A stretch of 64,000 nt of DNA from Candidatus Intricatilinea gracilis (GTDB taxonomy: Bacteria > Pseudomonadota > Gammaproteobacteria > Burkholderiales > Burkholderiaceae_C). The position numbers and the translations under genes were made by a program. Every line of letters begins with the position of its first letter. The first letter of the stretch is position 1. Shown here piece by piece: positions 18,650 to 27,312 of the stretch. The DNA lies in NCBI GenBank assembly GCA_016702605.1, contig JADJDQ010000004.1, positions 186,001 through 250,000 of the forward strand, read 5' to 3'. The notes under the pieces are model-generated. The model ran no database searches. It saw nothing but the letters and a program-made list of their open reading frames with translations, and was not told the DNA's origin.

Positions 18650-19540
18650 ATGACACCGACCCCGTCCGTGCCCGCCGTTACCTTGCCGCCCGCCAGAAAG
18701 GGCTGGGCAGCGTTTCGCCACCGGGCGCTGCGCCATCCGAGTTTTCTCGTTGGTGCGCTGCTCACGGCGTTGCTGATCGGCGCGGCGCTGCTGTCGCTGG
18801 TGTGGTCGCCGTATCCGCCCACCGAGATCGACATTCCGCACAAGTTCGCCGCACCGAGCGCCGCGCACTGGCTGGGCACCGACAGCCTCGGGCGCGATCT
18901 GGCATCACAACTGCTGGTGGGTGCGCAGAACAGCCTCGTCGTCGGCATCGGCGCCGTGAGCCTGGGCCTGGTGTTTGGTGTGGCGCTGGGTTGCCTGGCT
19001 GCGGCTCGGCCCGGCTGGGTCGAGGAGCTGGCGATGCGGGCAGTCGACTTCAGCTTCGCCTTTCCGGCGCTGCTGACGGCCATCATGCTGGCGGCCATCT
19101 ACGGGCCGGGGCTGGCCACGGCCATCGTCGCCATCGGTCTGTTCAACGTGCCGGTGTTTGCGCGCATCGCGCGGGGCTCGGCCAAGGCGGTGTGGACGCG
19201 CGACTTCATCCTGGCCGCCCGGGCTGCGGGCAAGGGCAGCTGGCGCATCACGCTCGACCATGTCTTGCCCAACATCGCCAGCGTGTTGATCGTGCAAGCC
19301 AGCATCCAGTTCGCCACCGCCATCCTGGCTGAAGCAGCGCTGAGTTACCTGGGCCTGGGCACACCGGCGCCGGCGCCGAGCTGGGGTCGCATGCTCAACG
19401 AGGCCCAGGCGCAGATGTTCCGCGCGCCGCTGCTGGCCGTGTGGCCCGGCTGCGCCATCGCCCTGGCCGTGCTGGGGCTGAACCTGCTGGGTGACGGGCT
19501 GCGCGATCTGCTGGATCCGCGTCTGGCGCGGCAACGGTGA
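18650..19540 (+). CDS. Peptide/nickel-type ABC importer permease 2 (DppC family)
   Basis: The second channel subunit (296 residues) has an N-terminal helix after a basic segment (HPSFLVGALLTALLIGAALL) and the DppC-type LGTDSLGRDLASQLLVGA motif. Further helices follow, with the coupling loop AARAAGKGSWRITLDHVLPN, and then a conserved LGLGTPAPAPSWGRML segment. The ATG at 18650 is preferred; a GTG at 18641 in the same frame is possible, and neither has a strong ribosome-binding site. It lies 90 bases after the first permease and 10 bases before the first ATPase, so it is cotranscribed with them. Confidence 0.9.
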   Translation: MTPTPSVPAVTLPPARKGWAAFRHRALRHPSFLVGALLTALLIGAALLSLVWSPYPPTEIDIPHKFAAPSAAHWLGTDSLGRDLASQLLVGAQNSLVVGIGAVSLGLVFGVALGCLAAARPGWVEELAMRAVDFSFAFPALLTAIMLAAIYGPGLATAIVAIGLFNVPVFARIARGSAKAVWTRDFILAARAAGKGSWRITLDHVLPNIASVLIVQASIQFATAILAEAALSYLGLGTPAPAPSWGRMLNEAQAQMFRAPLLAVWPGCAIALAVLGLNLLGDGLRDLLDPRLARQR

Positions 19541-19550
19541 AGAGGCATCC

Positions 19551-20555
19551 ATGACGCCCTTGTTGCAGGTTCGCAACCTCGTCGTCCACCTGCCCACCTC
19601 ACGCGGCACGGTGCAGGCGCTGCGCGGGCTGGACTTCGACCTGGCGCGTGGCGACACGTTGGGTCTGATCGGTGAATCGGGTTGTGGCAAGTCACTTACC
19701 GCGTTGGCGCTGATGGGCCTCTTGCCCACCGGCGCTGCAGTGACTGGCTCGATCCGTTTCGACGGGCGCGAGTTGGTCGGCCAGAGTGAGGCCAACTGGT
19801 GCCGGCTGCGCGGCGACCGCATCGCCATGGTGTTCCAGGAGCCGATGACGGCGCTCAACCCGCTGCACACCATCGGCCGCCAGATCGCCGAGCCGTTGCG
19901 GCTGCACCGTGGCTTGTCGGCCACCGCCGCTCGTGCCGAGGCGTTGCGCCTGCTCGAACGTGTGCAGCTGCCGCAGGCACGCCAGCGCCTGGATGCCTAC
20001 GCGCACCAGTTGTCTGGCGGCCAGCGCCAGCGTGTGGTCATTGCCGTCGCGCTGGCCTGCGGGCCCGACCTGCTGGTGGCCGACGAGCCGACCACCGCGC
20101 TGGATGTGACCATCCAACGCGAGGTGCTGGCGCTGATCCGCGAACTGGTGGCCGAGTCGCACATGGCGCTGCTTTTCATCAGCCACGACCTGGGCGTGGT
20201 GGCGCAGACGGTGCGCCGCCTGATGGTGATGTACGCCGGCTCGGTGGTGGAAAGTGGCGACACGCAGGGCGTCTTCGCCCGCCTGGCCCACCCCTACACC
20301 CGCGCGCTGTTCGCCGCCCGCCCGCGCCTGGGCCTGCCACGCGGCAGCCGCCTGGCGACCATCCCCGGCCTGGTGCCCGAGCTGGCCGACCTGCCGACGG
20401 GCTGCGCCTTTGCCGAGCGGTGCGGCCATGTGCGCGATGCCTGTCGATCGACCTGGCCTGTGTTGACCGATGTTGGCGCAGACAGCAAGCACCAGGCACG
20501 CTGCATCCGCCTGCACGAACTGGACGGCGCCGCAGCCGATGTGCGACATGGTTGA
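19551..20555 (+). CDS. Peptide/nickel-type ABC importer ATPase 1 (DppD/OppD family)
   Basis: This 334-residue ATPase energises the importer. Walker A is GESGCGKSLT, the signature LSGGQRQRV, and Walker B LLVADEPTTALD; the switch histidine is in LFISHDLG. The C-terminal extension typical of oligopeptide transporters is present, with a cysteine cluster (GCAFAERCGHVRDAC) that in this family binds an iron-sulfur cluster. The start at 19551 follows AGAGG at 19541-19545. Its 3' end overlaps the start of the second ATPase by 8 bases. Confidence 0.93.
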   Translation: MTPLLQVRNLVVHLPTSRGTVQALRGLDFDLARGDTLGLIGESGCGKSLTALALMGLLPTGAAVTGSIRFDGRELVGQSEANWCRLRGDRIAMVFQEPMTALNPLHTIGRQIAEPLRLHRGLSATAARAEALRLLERVQLPQARQRLDAYAHQLSGGQRQRVVIAVALACGPDLLVADEPTTALDVTIQREVLALIRELVAESHMALLFISHDLGVVAQTVRRLMVMYAGSVVESGDTQGVFARLAHPYTRALFAARPRLGLPRGSRLATIPGLVPELADLPTGCAFAERCGHVRDACRSTWPVLTDVGADSKHQARCIRLHELDGAAADVRHG

Positions 20556-21399
20556 CCAGCCCGTGGCTCGCCCGCCGCTGCTCGAGGTACGCGACCTGGC
20601 GCGCACCTACCCCCTCGCCCGCGCCCACCCGTTCGCGCCGCGCGAGCAGCTGCGCGCCCTGGGCGGCGTCAGCTTCCAGTTGCAGGCCGGCCGCAGCCTG
20701 GGCGTGGTGGGTGAATCGGGCTCGGGCAAGTCGACCCTGGCGCGGCTGGTGATGGCGCTCGAGACGCCGACTGCCGGCCAGGTGCTCTGGCGTGGCGGCG
20801 GCCCGGGGCCGGATGGTCTGGCGGCCGATCCGGTGGACCTGCATCGCCTGAGCCGCGACGCGCTGCGCCGCGCGCGCACCGGCTTCCAGATGGTGTTTCA
20901 GGACCCCTACGGTTCACTCGACCCGCGCCTGAGTGTGGAGCGCATCGTCGCCGAGCCGCTCGAAGGCCTGGGCCATGCGCAGCTCGACCGGGCCGAGCGC
21001 AACCGGCGTGTGGCCAAGGTGCTCGACGAGGTGGGCCTGCGGGCGGCCGATGCGCACAAGTATCCGCACGAATTTTCGGGCGGACAGCGCCAGCGCATCG
21101 CCATCGCCCGCGCCCTGGTCACGCGGCCGCAGCTCATCGTGGCCGACGAGCCGGTGAGTGCGCTCGATGTGTCGGTGCAGGCCCAGGTGCTCAACCTGAT
21201 GCAGGACCTGCGCGCCGAACACGGCCTGGCCTATCTGTTCATCAGCCACGACCTGGCGGTGGTCGACCTGGTGTGTGAGGACCTCATCGTGCTCTGGCAG
21301 GGCCAGGTGGTCGAAGCCGGGCCGGCGCAGCAGGTGCTGGGTGCGCCGGCCCATGCCTACACTCGCGCCCTGATCGCCGCGGTGCCGCATTTGCCCTAG
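20548..21399 (+). CDS. Peptide/nickel-type ABC importer ATPase 2 (DppF/OppF family)
   Basis: This is the second ATPase (283 residues), forming a heterodimer with the upstream one. It has Walker A GESGSGKST, the Q-loop region MVFQDPYGSLDPR that is characteristic of DppF/OppF, the signature FSGGQRQRI, and Walker B LIVADEPVSALDV. Unlike many OppF proteins it lacks the long cysteine-containing C-terminal extension, ending soon after YTRALIAAVPHLP. The start overlaps the previous stop. ATG codons at 20539 and 20548 are both possible; I chose the latter because conserved sequence begins shortly afterwards. Confidence 0.92.
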   Translation: MVDQPVARPPLLEVRDLARTYPLARAHPFAPREQLRALGGVSFQLQAGRSLGVVGESGSGKSTLARLVMALETPTAGQVLWRGGGPGPDGLAADPVDLHRLSRDALRRARTGFQMVFQDPYGSLDPRLSVERIVAEPLEGLGHAQLDRAERNRRVAKVLDEVGLRAADAHKYPHEFSGGQRQRIAIARALVTRPQLIVADEPVSALDVSVQAQVLNLMQDLRAEHGLAYLFISHDLAVVDLVCEDLIVLWQGQVVEAGPAQQVLGAPAHAYTRALIAAVPHLP

Positions 21400-21553
21400 C
21401 TGCCACAGCCGGCAGCCGGGGTCACACTGGGCCGCCGCGTCGATCGTGCCCGTCGCCACGCCTCACGCCAGCAGGTGGTGTGTCGGCGGTCGCGCCGCCT
21501 CGTGTACCTTGCCTCTCATCCAGACCCATCACGGCTTCCATTCGGAGAACCGC

Positions 21554-23095
21554 ATGTCCACCAAGACCTTGTCCAAGCTCGATCGCCGCCACTGCCTGAA
21601 GCTCAGCCTGACCACGCTGGCCAGCGCCACCACCCTGGCCGCCCTGTGTGCCCTGACCGCCGGCGCCGCCCAGGCCCAGCAACGCAAGGACGCCGTGGTC
21701 ATCGGCATCACCCTCGAGCCGCCGGCGCTGGACCCGACCACCGCACCGTCGGCCGCCATCGGCGAGATCGTTCACTACAACATCTTCGAAGGCCTCACCA
21801 AGATCAACGCCGATGGCTCGGTCACACCGCTGCTGGCCGAGAGCTGGAGCCTGTCGGACGACGGCAAGGTCTACACCTTCAAACTGCGCCAGGGTGTGAA
21901 GTTCCAGGACGGCGAGGACTGCGACAGCGCCGCGGTCAAGTTCAGCTTCGAGCGCGCCAAGGCCGAAGGCTCGACCAACAAGGCCAAGAAGGCCGTGTTC
22001 GACAACGTGACGCAGATTGCCACGCCCGACAAGGCCACCGTGGTGCTGACACTCGCCAACCCCGACGGCAACCTGCTGTTTCGCCTGGGCGAAAACACCG
22101 CCGTCATCGTCAGCAGCAAGAGTGCTGCCACCGGCGCCACCAAACCCGTCGGCACCGGGCCGTACAAGTTCGACAACTGGAACAAGGGCACCTCGGTCAC
22201 CCTGAGCAAGTGGGACGGTTACCGCGACGCCGCAGCGGTCAAGATCAACCGCGTGACCTTCCGCTTCATCAACGACGCCTCGGCGCAGGTGGCAGCGCTG
22301 ATGGCGGGCGACGTGGACACCTTTCCGCGCAGCGGCAACAACCCGGGCTTTGACCAGTTCAAGGGTGATGCCAAGTTCGTCGTGACCCAGGGCCCCACGG
22401 CGGGCAAGGGCATCATGACGATCAACAACAAGAAAAAGCCCTTCGACGACGTGCGTGTGCGCCGCGCCCTGACCTACGCGATCGACCGCAAGGCCTTCAT
22501 CGACGGTGCACTCGACGGCCAGGGTGTGCCCATCGGCTCACACTTCGCTCCCACTGACGCGGGCTACGTCGACCTCACCGGCCTGTACCCGCACGACGTC
22601 GAGAAGGCCAAGGCCCTGCTCAAGGAAGCCGGCGTGGTCACACCGCTCAACGTGACCTTGACGCTGCCGCCGCCTTCGTACGCACGCAAGGGCGGCGAGG
22701 TGCTGGCCGCCCAGCTGGCCAAGGTGGGCATCAACGCCAAGATCGAGAACGTCGAGTGGGCGCAGTGGCTGTCGGGCGCCTTCAAGGGCAACTTCGACCT
22801 CACCGTCGTCAACCATGCCGAGCCGCTGGACTACTTCCAGTACACCAACACGGCGTATTACTGGGGCTACGACAGCAAGGCCTTCCGCGACCTGGCGGCC
22901 CGGCACGCCGCCAGCTCCAAACCGGCCGACCGCACCAGGCTGTTTGCCGACATGCAACGTCAAATCGCCACCGACGCCGTCAACGTCTACATCTTCAACC
23001 CCAGCCAGGTGGTGGTGTCGCGCAAGGGCCTGAAGGGTGTGTGGCCCAGCTCGCCCATCTTCGCCAACGACGTGTCCGCCATGAGCTGGCAGTGA
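21554..23095 (+). CDS. Periplasmic solute-binding protein of the peptide/nickel family (SBP_bac_5)
   Basis: This 513-residue binding protein delivers substrate to the ABC importer encoded just upstream. It has an N-terminal export signal with a twin-arginine-like element (DRRHCLKL) and a cleavage region ending AGAAQAQ at about residue 37. The mature protein shows the family-5 pattern, with EPPALDPTTAP, YNIFEGLTKINADG, LAESWSLSDDGKVYTFKLR and VKFQDGE near the start. GGAG at 21544-21547 supports the ATG at 21554. Substrates of this family range from oligopeptides to nickel and opines. The amidase gene 12 bases downstream suggests a compound with an amide bond. Confidence 0.93.
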   Translation: MSTKTLSKLDRRHCLKLSLTTLASATTLAALCALTAGAAQAQQRKDAVVIGITLEPPALDPTTAPSAAIGEIVHYNIFEGLTKINADGSVTPLLAESWSLSDDGKVYTFKLRQGVKFQDGEDCDSAAVKFSFERAKAEGSTNKAKKAVFDNVTQIATPDKATVVLTLANPDGNLLFRLGENTAVIVSSKSAATGATKPVGTGPYKFDNWNKGTSVTLSKWDGYRDAAAVKINRVTFRFINDASAQVAALMAGDVDTFPRSGNNPGFDQFKGDAKFVVTQGPTAGKGIMTINNKKKPFDDVRVRRALTYAIDRKAFIDGALDGQGVPIGSHFAPTDAGYVDLTGLYPHDVEKAKALLKEAGVVTPLNVTLTLPPPSYARKGGEVLAAQLAKVGINAKIENVEWAQWLSGAFKGNFDLTVVNHAEPLDYFQYTNTAYYWGYDSKAFRDLAARHAASSKPADRTRLFADMQRQIATDAVNVYIFNPSQVVVSRKGLKGVWPSSPIFANDVSAMSWQ

Positions 23096-23107
23096 GATCG
23101 GCCTGCG

Positions 23108-24544
23108 ATGAGTGACCTGCACCAGCGCTCCGCCACCGAACTGCTCGCCCTGTATCACACCGGTGCCGCCTCGCCGGTGGACGTGGCGCGCGACGTCATC
23201 GCCCAGATCGAACGCTGTGAACCGCAGCTTTGCGCCACCTGGGCCTTCGACCCCGACGGCGCGCTGGCCATGGCGCGCGAGAGTGAAAAACGCTGGATCG
23301 CCGCCCGCGCCGGCGGCGCACCAGCCCGAGCGCTCGACGGTGTGCCGGTCACCATCAAGGACAACATCACCACCAAGGGTGTGCCCACGCCGCTGGGCAC
23401 GGCGGTGACCGACCTGGTGCCGGCGACAGAAGACGCGCCCCCGGCCGCCCGCCTGCGCGAAGCCGGCGCCGTGTTCGTCACCAAGACGACGATGCCGGAC
23501 TACGGCATGTTGTCCTCGGGCCTGTCGAGCTTCCACAAGCTGGCGCGCAACCCCTGGGACACGAGCAAGAACCCGGGCGGCTCGAGCGCCGGCGCCGGTG
23601 CGGCGGCCGCGGCGGGTTACGGCCCGCTGCACATCGGCACCGACATCGGCGGCTCCATCCGTCTGCCGGCCAGCTGGTGCGGCGTGGTGGGTGTGAAACC
23701 CAGCCTCGGCCGTGTGCCCATCAAGCCGCCCTACGCCGGGCGCTGCGCCGGCCCCATGACCCGCAGCGTCACCGACGCCGCGCTGATGATGGCCACCCTC
23801 AGCCTGCCCGACGCCCGCGACACCATGAGCCTGCCCTACCAGGCGCTCGACTGGTCACAGGTGATCGACTCGGCCACCGACGACGACGTCGCCCAGACCC
23901 TGGTCTGGGCACTGCGCGGTCAACGCGTCGGCCTGCTCATGGACGCCGGCTGGGGCACGCCGGTGACCGACGAAGTGGCCACCGCCGTGCGCGCCGCCGC
24001 CGCGGCCTTCGAGCGCGCCGGCGCCATCGTCGAGCCCATGCAGCCTTTCTCCACCCGCGCCATGGCCGAAGGCATGGACCGCTTCTGGCGCATGCGCTCG
24101 TGGCTCGATTTCTCGGCCCTACCGCCCGAACGCCAGGCAAAGATGCTGCCCTACATCGCCGACTGGGTGCGCGGCGGCGCCCACCTGAGCGGCGCCGACG
24201 TCTTCACCGGCTACAGCCAGATGGCCGCGCTGCGCGACGCAGCCGTGGCTGCCAGCGCCCCCTACGACTTCGTCCTCTCGCCAGTCAGCCCCGACGTCGC
24301 CTTCCCCGCCGAACTCGCCAGCCCGCTCAACGACCCCGCGCAGCCGTTCGAGCACATCGCCTACACGCTGCCCTACAACATGAGCGAGCAGCCGGCCGTC
24401 ACCGTGAACTGCGGCTGGTCTAGCGGCGGTTTGCCGATCGGCTTGCAGATCATCACCAAGCGGCATGACGATCTGGGGGCGCTGAGGATTGCGCGGGCGT
24501 TCGAGTTGATTCGGGGGGAGCAGAGGGCTTGGCCGATGGGGTGA
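23108..24544 (+). CDS. Amidase (amidase signature family)
   Basis: The product is a 478-residue hydrolase of the amidase signature family, which cleaves carboxamides using a Ser-cisSer-Lys triad. The lysine is in VTIKDN, the cis-serine in NPGGSSAGAGAA, and the nucleophilic serine in GTDIGGSIRLPA. This spacing is normal for the family, which also includes GatA and aryl-acylamidases. It is the last gene of the importer operon, 12 bases after the binding protein. The likely scheme is uptake of an amide or short peptide-like compound followed by cytoplasmic hydrolysis. The acid product and amine are unknown. It is not GatA, since gatB and gatC are absent nearby. Confidence 0.92.
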   Translation: MSDLHQRSATELLALYHTGAASPVDVARDVIAQIERCEPQLCATWAFDPDGALAMARESEKRWIAARAGGAPARALDGVPVTIKDNITTKGVPTPLGTAVTDLVPATEDAPPAARLREAGAVFVTKTTMPDYGMLSSGLSSFHKLARNPWDTSKNPGGSSAGAGAAAAAGYGPLHIGTDIGGSIRLPASWCGVVGVKPSLGRVPIKPPYAGRCAGPMTRSVTDAALMMATLSLPDARDTMSLPYQALDWSQVIDSATDDDVAQTLVWALRGQRVGLLMDAGWGTPVTDEVATAVRAAAAAFERAGAIVEPMQPFSTRAMAEGMDRFWRMRSWLDFSALPPERQAKMLPYIADWVRGGAHLSGADVFTGYSQMAALRDAAVAASAPYDFVLSPVSPDVAFPAELASPLNDPAQPFEHIAYTLPYNMSEQPAVTVNCGWSSGGLPIGLQIITKRHDDLGALRIARAFELIRGEQRAWPMG

Positions 24545-24812
24545 GGGGGGCGAAAGCCTTACTAACGTTGCAACGGCGCGCCGCATTTGCGCGGAAAATT
24601 TGATTGGGTCTGAACATGCCGACAAGAGTCAGGGAAAATCAAGTGCCACAAGGACATAGCTCATCCGGACCTAGCCCGGTTACGTCCACAGTCGGCCTGA
24701 CAGGCGGCGTCAGCGTGCCATGGAAAAAGTGTTTGCTGTCAGGTGCTTCAGTCCGCCAGGTGAAGGTACGGGCACAACCGACTCTTAGAAACGATTACTC
24801 TTGGAGAGAGTC

Positions 24813-25136
24813 ATGAGTGACTTGGAAGATTTAGAACGACGGAAGAAGGAACTGGAACTCAGGCGAGATATCGCCAAACTCGAACGAAATGAGCGCATAG
24901 TAAACCAAGTGTCGAATATTGCGGCAGACGCGAAAGAACTGTCGGTTGGCATTTCTACGAAAGTCGCAGAGCGTGGGGTAAAGACTGGTGGATGGAGTTG
25001 GCTGTGGGTTGGCCCGCTTACACTTTTCGGTCTGTATTTGGTTTTGGTAGGCTTGGTTGATGGATCGATCTTAGTTTCACTGTTTGGAGCCGTCTGCTTA
25101 GTTCCATTGTGGGCGAAGCTCACACGCAAGTCGTAG
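24813..25136 (+). CDS. Small membrane protein with N-terminal coiled coil, unknown
   Basis: The 107-residue protein has a charged, strongly helical N-terminus (DLEDLERRKKELELRRDIAK, probable coiled coil to about residue 35). Two hydrophobic segments follow (about 62-80 and 83-98), then a short basic tail. GGAGAGAG at 24803-24810 gives a good ribosome-binding site for the ATG at 24813. I do not recognise the family. It is the first gene of the AT-richer stretch, and its codon use differs clearly from neighbours, with many A/T-ending codons. It may be cotranscribed with the next gene. Confidence 0.65.
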   Translation: MSDLEDLERRKKELELRRDIAKLERNERIVNQVSNIAADAKELSVGISTKVAERGVKTGGWSWLWVGPLTLFGLYLVLVGLVDGSILVSLFGAVCLVPLWAKLTRKS

Positions 25137-25174
25137 CACTCGGCAGAGCATCAATTCTTGGGGGAGACGTTGGT

Positions 25175-25468
25175 ATGATCCTGAAAATTCGCGTTAAGCC
25201 GTTGACCGACGATAAAGAAATTTGCTTTGGTGACATAGTTCTGTATCACGACACTTGCACCGACCGACCAATGGCAACCCATCGGAACATACTCTCAGGC
25301 GATTTCACTCTGAAGTGCATCTGTGGGCTCGAAGTGGAACTTCCGGCCAACGGCCTAGCTCAACAGGCGATCGTTCACGACGCTATTGGGAGTGAACCAG
25401 GAGTTGTCCAAGCAAGCCAAGTTCGCTGCAATAGCGTAGTTGACTATGTGGCGCTCTCCGCGGCGTGA
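25175..25468 (+). CDS. Small unknown protein with clustered cysteines
   Basis: This 97-residue protein has no similarity that I recognise. GGGGAGA at about 25160-25166 supports the ATG at 25175. It contains one cysteine near HDTCTDRP and a close pair in LKCICGLEVEL, which together could form a small metal site; this is only a suggestion. It lacks a signal peptide and membrane segments. It follows the coiled-coil membrane protein by 38 bases on the same strand and shares its AT-richer codon use, so the two may be an acquired pair. Confidence 0.5.
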   Translation: MILKIRVKPLTDDKEICFGDIVLYHDTCTDRPMATHRNILSGDFTLKCICGLEVELPANGLAQQAIVHDAIGSEPGVVQASQVRCNSVVDYVALSAA

Positions 25469-25839
25469 TTTCATAGACCGAGCGCAACACTGCTGCTTCG
25501 GCACCTGCTATTGCAACGTTCCGGAATGCTCGGCACCAGTTTTTGCCTTTTGGCTCATGCAGCACGGCAGACAGATTTCAGAGCAATCGACCGAAGAGTT
25601 GCGCCGCTCGAATCAGTTCAAACCCCTGCGCCGTCCTCAGCGTCCCAGATCGGCATGCCCATTCAGGTGGAAACTTGTCGGAAGCGCGACACTTCGCGCG
25701 TGAGGTCGAGACGCTCAGTGACCGCACGGCTGGCTCGACGAGAACACCTGTACCCATCGGACAAGGTCGTCATAGGCCTTGCGACATACCTACCCCCGAA
25801 CTAGACTAGTTTCCTGACTAGTTGACCGAGGGGCATAGC
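25469..25839. other. Gene-free stretch in the AT-richer segment
   Basis: Short open frames occur on both strands here, but none has a plausible start with a ribosome-binding site or a protein-like composition. The only recognisable element is the promoter/operator region at its right end that precedes the toxin-antitoxin pair. It could contain remnants of decayed genes. Confidence 0.5.
25779..25822 (+). promoter_or_regulatory. Promoter and tandem-repeat operator of the Phd/PIN toxin-antitoxin operon
   Basis: TTGCGA (25779-25784) and TAGACT (25802-25807) are spaced by 17 bases and resemble a sigma-70 promoter. The sequence GACTAGT occurs twice, at 25804-25810 and 25816-25822, with a 12-base period; each contains the self-complementary ACTAGT. 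The repeats overlap the -10 element and end 17 bases before the antitoxin ATG. This is what is expected of an operator at which a Phd-type antitoxin represses its own operon. Confidence 0.5.
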
Positions 25840-26100
25840 ATGCAAAGTTGGCCAGTGCAGGACGCGAAGGCGCGGTTCAGTGAATTCCTGGAGGCTTGCC
25901 TGGCCGAAGGGCCGCAAGTTGTCACGAAGCGCGGCACGGAGGCGGCTGTGCTGGTGCGGGTCGACGTCTGGCGCCGGTTGCAGGCTTCGGCCCGCCCGTC
26001 GCTAAAAGACCTGCTCCTGTCGGACGAGGGCAGAACCGATGAGCTGAGCATCCCGGCTCGCGGCCAGGCACGCCGCCGCGCCACGCCCGCGCTGGAGTGA
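25840..26100 (+). CDS. Type II antitoxin, Phd/YefM family
   Basis: This 86-residue antitoxin begins MQSWPVQDAKARFSEFLEAC, the typical Phd/YefM N-terminal fold, with VTKRGTEAAVLV as the conserved beta-hairpin. The C-terminal half (SLKDLLLSDEGRTDEL) would be the toxin-binding part. A GAGGGG at 25828-25833 supports the start. It overlaps the toxin gene by four bases (GTGA), the usual translational coupling of such modules. The product should bind the tandem ACTAGT repeats immediately upstream and neutralise the PIN toxin. Confidence 0.9.
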   Translation: MQSWPVQDAKARFSEFLEACLAEGPQVVTKRGTEAAVLVRVDVWRRLQASARPSLKDLLLSDEGRTDELSIPARGQARRRATPALE

Positions 26101-26519
26101 CGCCGGTGTATCTGCTCGACACCAACGTCATTTCCGAACTGCGCCGCTCGAAACCACACGGCGCGGTTCTGGCTTGGCTGCATGGTGTGAACGACAAGGA
26201 TCCGTATATCTCTGCCATCACCATCGGAGAAATACAGGCCGGCATCGAACTGACTCGCGAACAGGACGGCGCAAAGGCTGCCCAGATCGAGCTTTGGCTG
26301 GATCAGGTCGCCGACACCTTCAACGTCTTGCCGATGGATGCGCCCATATTCAGGACCTGGGCCAGGTTGATGCACAAGACATCCGATACCTTGTACGAAG
26401 ACGCCATGATCGCTGCCACCGCCAGGATTCATCAGTTGACGGTGGTCACCCGCAATATCACCGATTTCAGGTCGTTCGGCGTGAAACTCTTCAATCCGCT
26501 CGATGGTGTGTCTCGTTGA
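26097..26519 (+). CDS. PIN-domain ribonuclease toxin (FitB/VapC type)
   Basis: This 140-residue PIN-domain toxin is a metal-dependent RNase that would cut tRNA or another RNA. The acidic residues are in place: Asp in YLLDTNVISE, Glu in TIGEIQAG, and Asp in YEDAMIAATA, with a final NITDF. The opening YLLDTNVISELRR is typical of the FitB subgroup. It starts with GTG inside the antitoxin stop codon region. Its composition is nearer to the chromosome average than that of the flanking small genes. A second, unrelated Phd/PIN pair lies at 35958-36605. Confidence 0.92.
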   Translation: MTPVYLLDTNVISELRRSKPHGAVLAWLHGVNDKDPYISAITIGEIQAGIELTREQDGAKAAQIELWLDQVADTFNVLPMDAPIFRTWARLMHKTSDTLYEDAMIAATARIHQLTVVTRNITDFRSFGVKLFNPLDGVSR

Positions 26520-26526
26520 GAGAACA

Positions 26527-26886
26527 ATGTGCACCCTATCGACGATCATGTTCTTTGCCCTTGCGGTGTCGTTTGCGGTCGCGTTCGCCTACAACGCATT
26601 TGTGCAGACCCGGTTCATGCGTCGACTCAAGGCGGAACACCCATTGGTTTGGGTCGAGCTCGGGCAGAGGAAGGTGATTACAGACGATGCTGATCGAACG
26701 CTTGCCGCTGCCCAGTTCTATCTATTGGCCGGGGAGTACAAGTCGGTAAACGACTTGGTCTTGATTCAACTTGGTGGCCGGGCGGTTGCTGCTTTCTATT
26801 TTGGCGTTGGGATTGCAATCGCCATGTTCCTTGCTGCAGGTGTTGCTGGCAGCTCGGCGATTTCTGAGTGCAGGAGTATGTTTTGA
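26527..26886 (+). CDS. Small membrane protein, unknown
   Basis: The 119-residue protein has a hydrophobic N-terminal segment (about 7-28), a middle cytosolic region (RRLKAEHPLVWVELGQRKV), and a second hydrophobic segment near the C-terminus (about 93-112). The HPLVW and LGQ elements recur in small uncharacterised membrane proteins of proteobacteria, but I cannot name the family. GAGAGA just before the ATG at 26527 supports the start; it lies 7 bases after the toxin stop. It could be part of the same transcript. Confidence 0.6.
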   Translation: MCTLSTIMFFALAVSFAVAFAYNAFVQTRFMRRLKAEHPLVWVELGQRKVITDDADRTLAAAQFYLLAGEYKSVNDLVLIQLGGRAVAAFYFGVGIAIAMFLAAGVAGSSAISECRSMF

Positions 26887-26964
26887 TGACTACATGCGGC
26901 TTCGGTACCAGGTATTGCCTTCTCCCCATCCTCGCCCAATCTGTTCCACCCAGAGGATTTCTCA

Positions 26965-27312
26965 GTGAGACAACTTTCAGCGCAAGAGATTGACCTGCTA
27001 GCCAGCATCAGCGCGTTCAGCTTCATCGTTGGTGCAGCAGCACTTCTTTGCATTGTTGGTGCTGCCTCAGTTGTTGCTTACAAGACGCAGCTCCCAGGGC
27101 GCCGAAGCATTCTCTGCAGTTTGCTTTTGGTTCCAGCTTGGTGGGGCTTTGAGCAGTACATGGGCGGCAGCCTCGAGATGACTTTTGGGCCAGAGGCACT
27201 CCTGGCAACTGCCATCGTCTATTCAATCATTGCAGTCATCTTTTCAACTGGCTACCTACGCATGTGCTTCGGTTTTCTCAAACAGCGAACGGCAAGCACT
27301 CGTACGGGCTAG
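26965..27312 (+). CDS. Small membrane protein, unknown
   Basis: This 115-residue protein has three predicted membrane segments (about residues 17-38, 50-66 and 80-100) and little else. It begins with GTG preceded by AGAGG at 26952-26956. No motif is recognisable. Codon use is AT-rich relative to the surrounding chromosome, like the previous gene. It is the last gene of the foreign-looking stretch; GC-rich sequence resumes just after it. Confidence 0.55.
   Translation: MRQLSAQEIDLLASISAFSFIVGAAALLCIVGAASVVAYKTQLPGRRSILCSLLLVPAWWGFEQYMGGSLEMTFGPEALLATAIVYSIIAVIFSTGYLRMCFGFLKQRTASTRTG

Noticed and set aside
24604..24816. Short open frame before the coiled-coil membrane protein
   Set aside because: It has no ribosome-binding site and a low-complexity composition, and it overlaps the ribosome-binding site and start of the better-supported gene at 24813.
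25511..25809. Overlapping short frames in the AT-richer segment
   Set aside because: Several frames compete over the same bases, none with a credible start or protein-like sequence, and they run into the toxin-antitoxin promoter.
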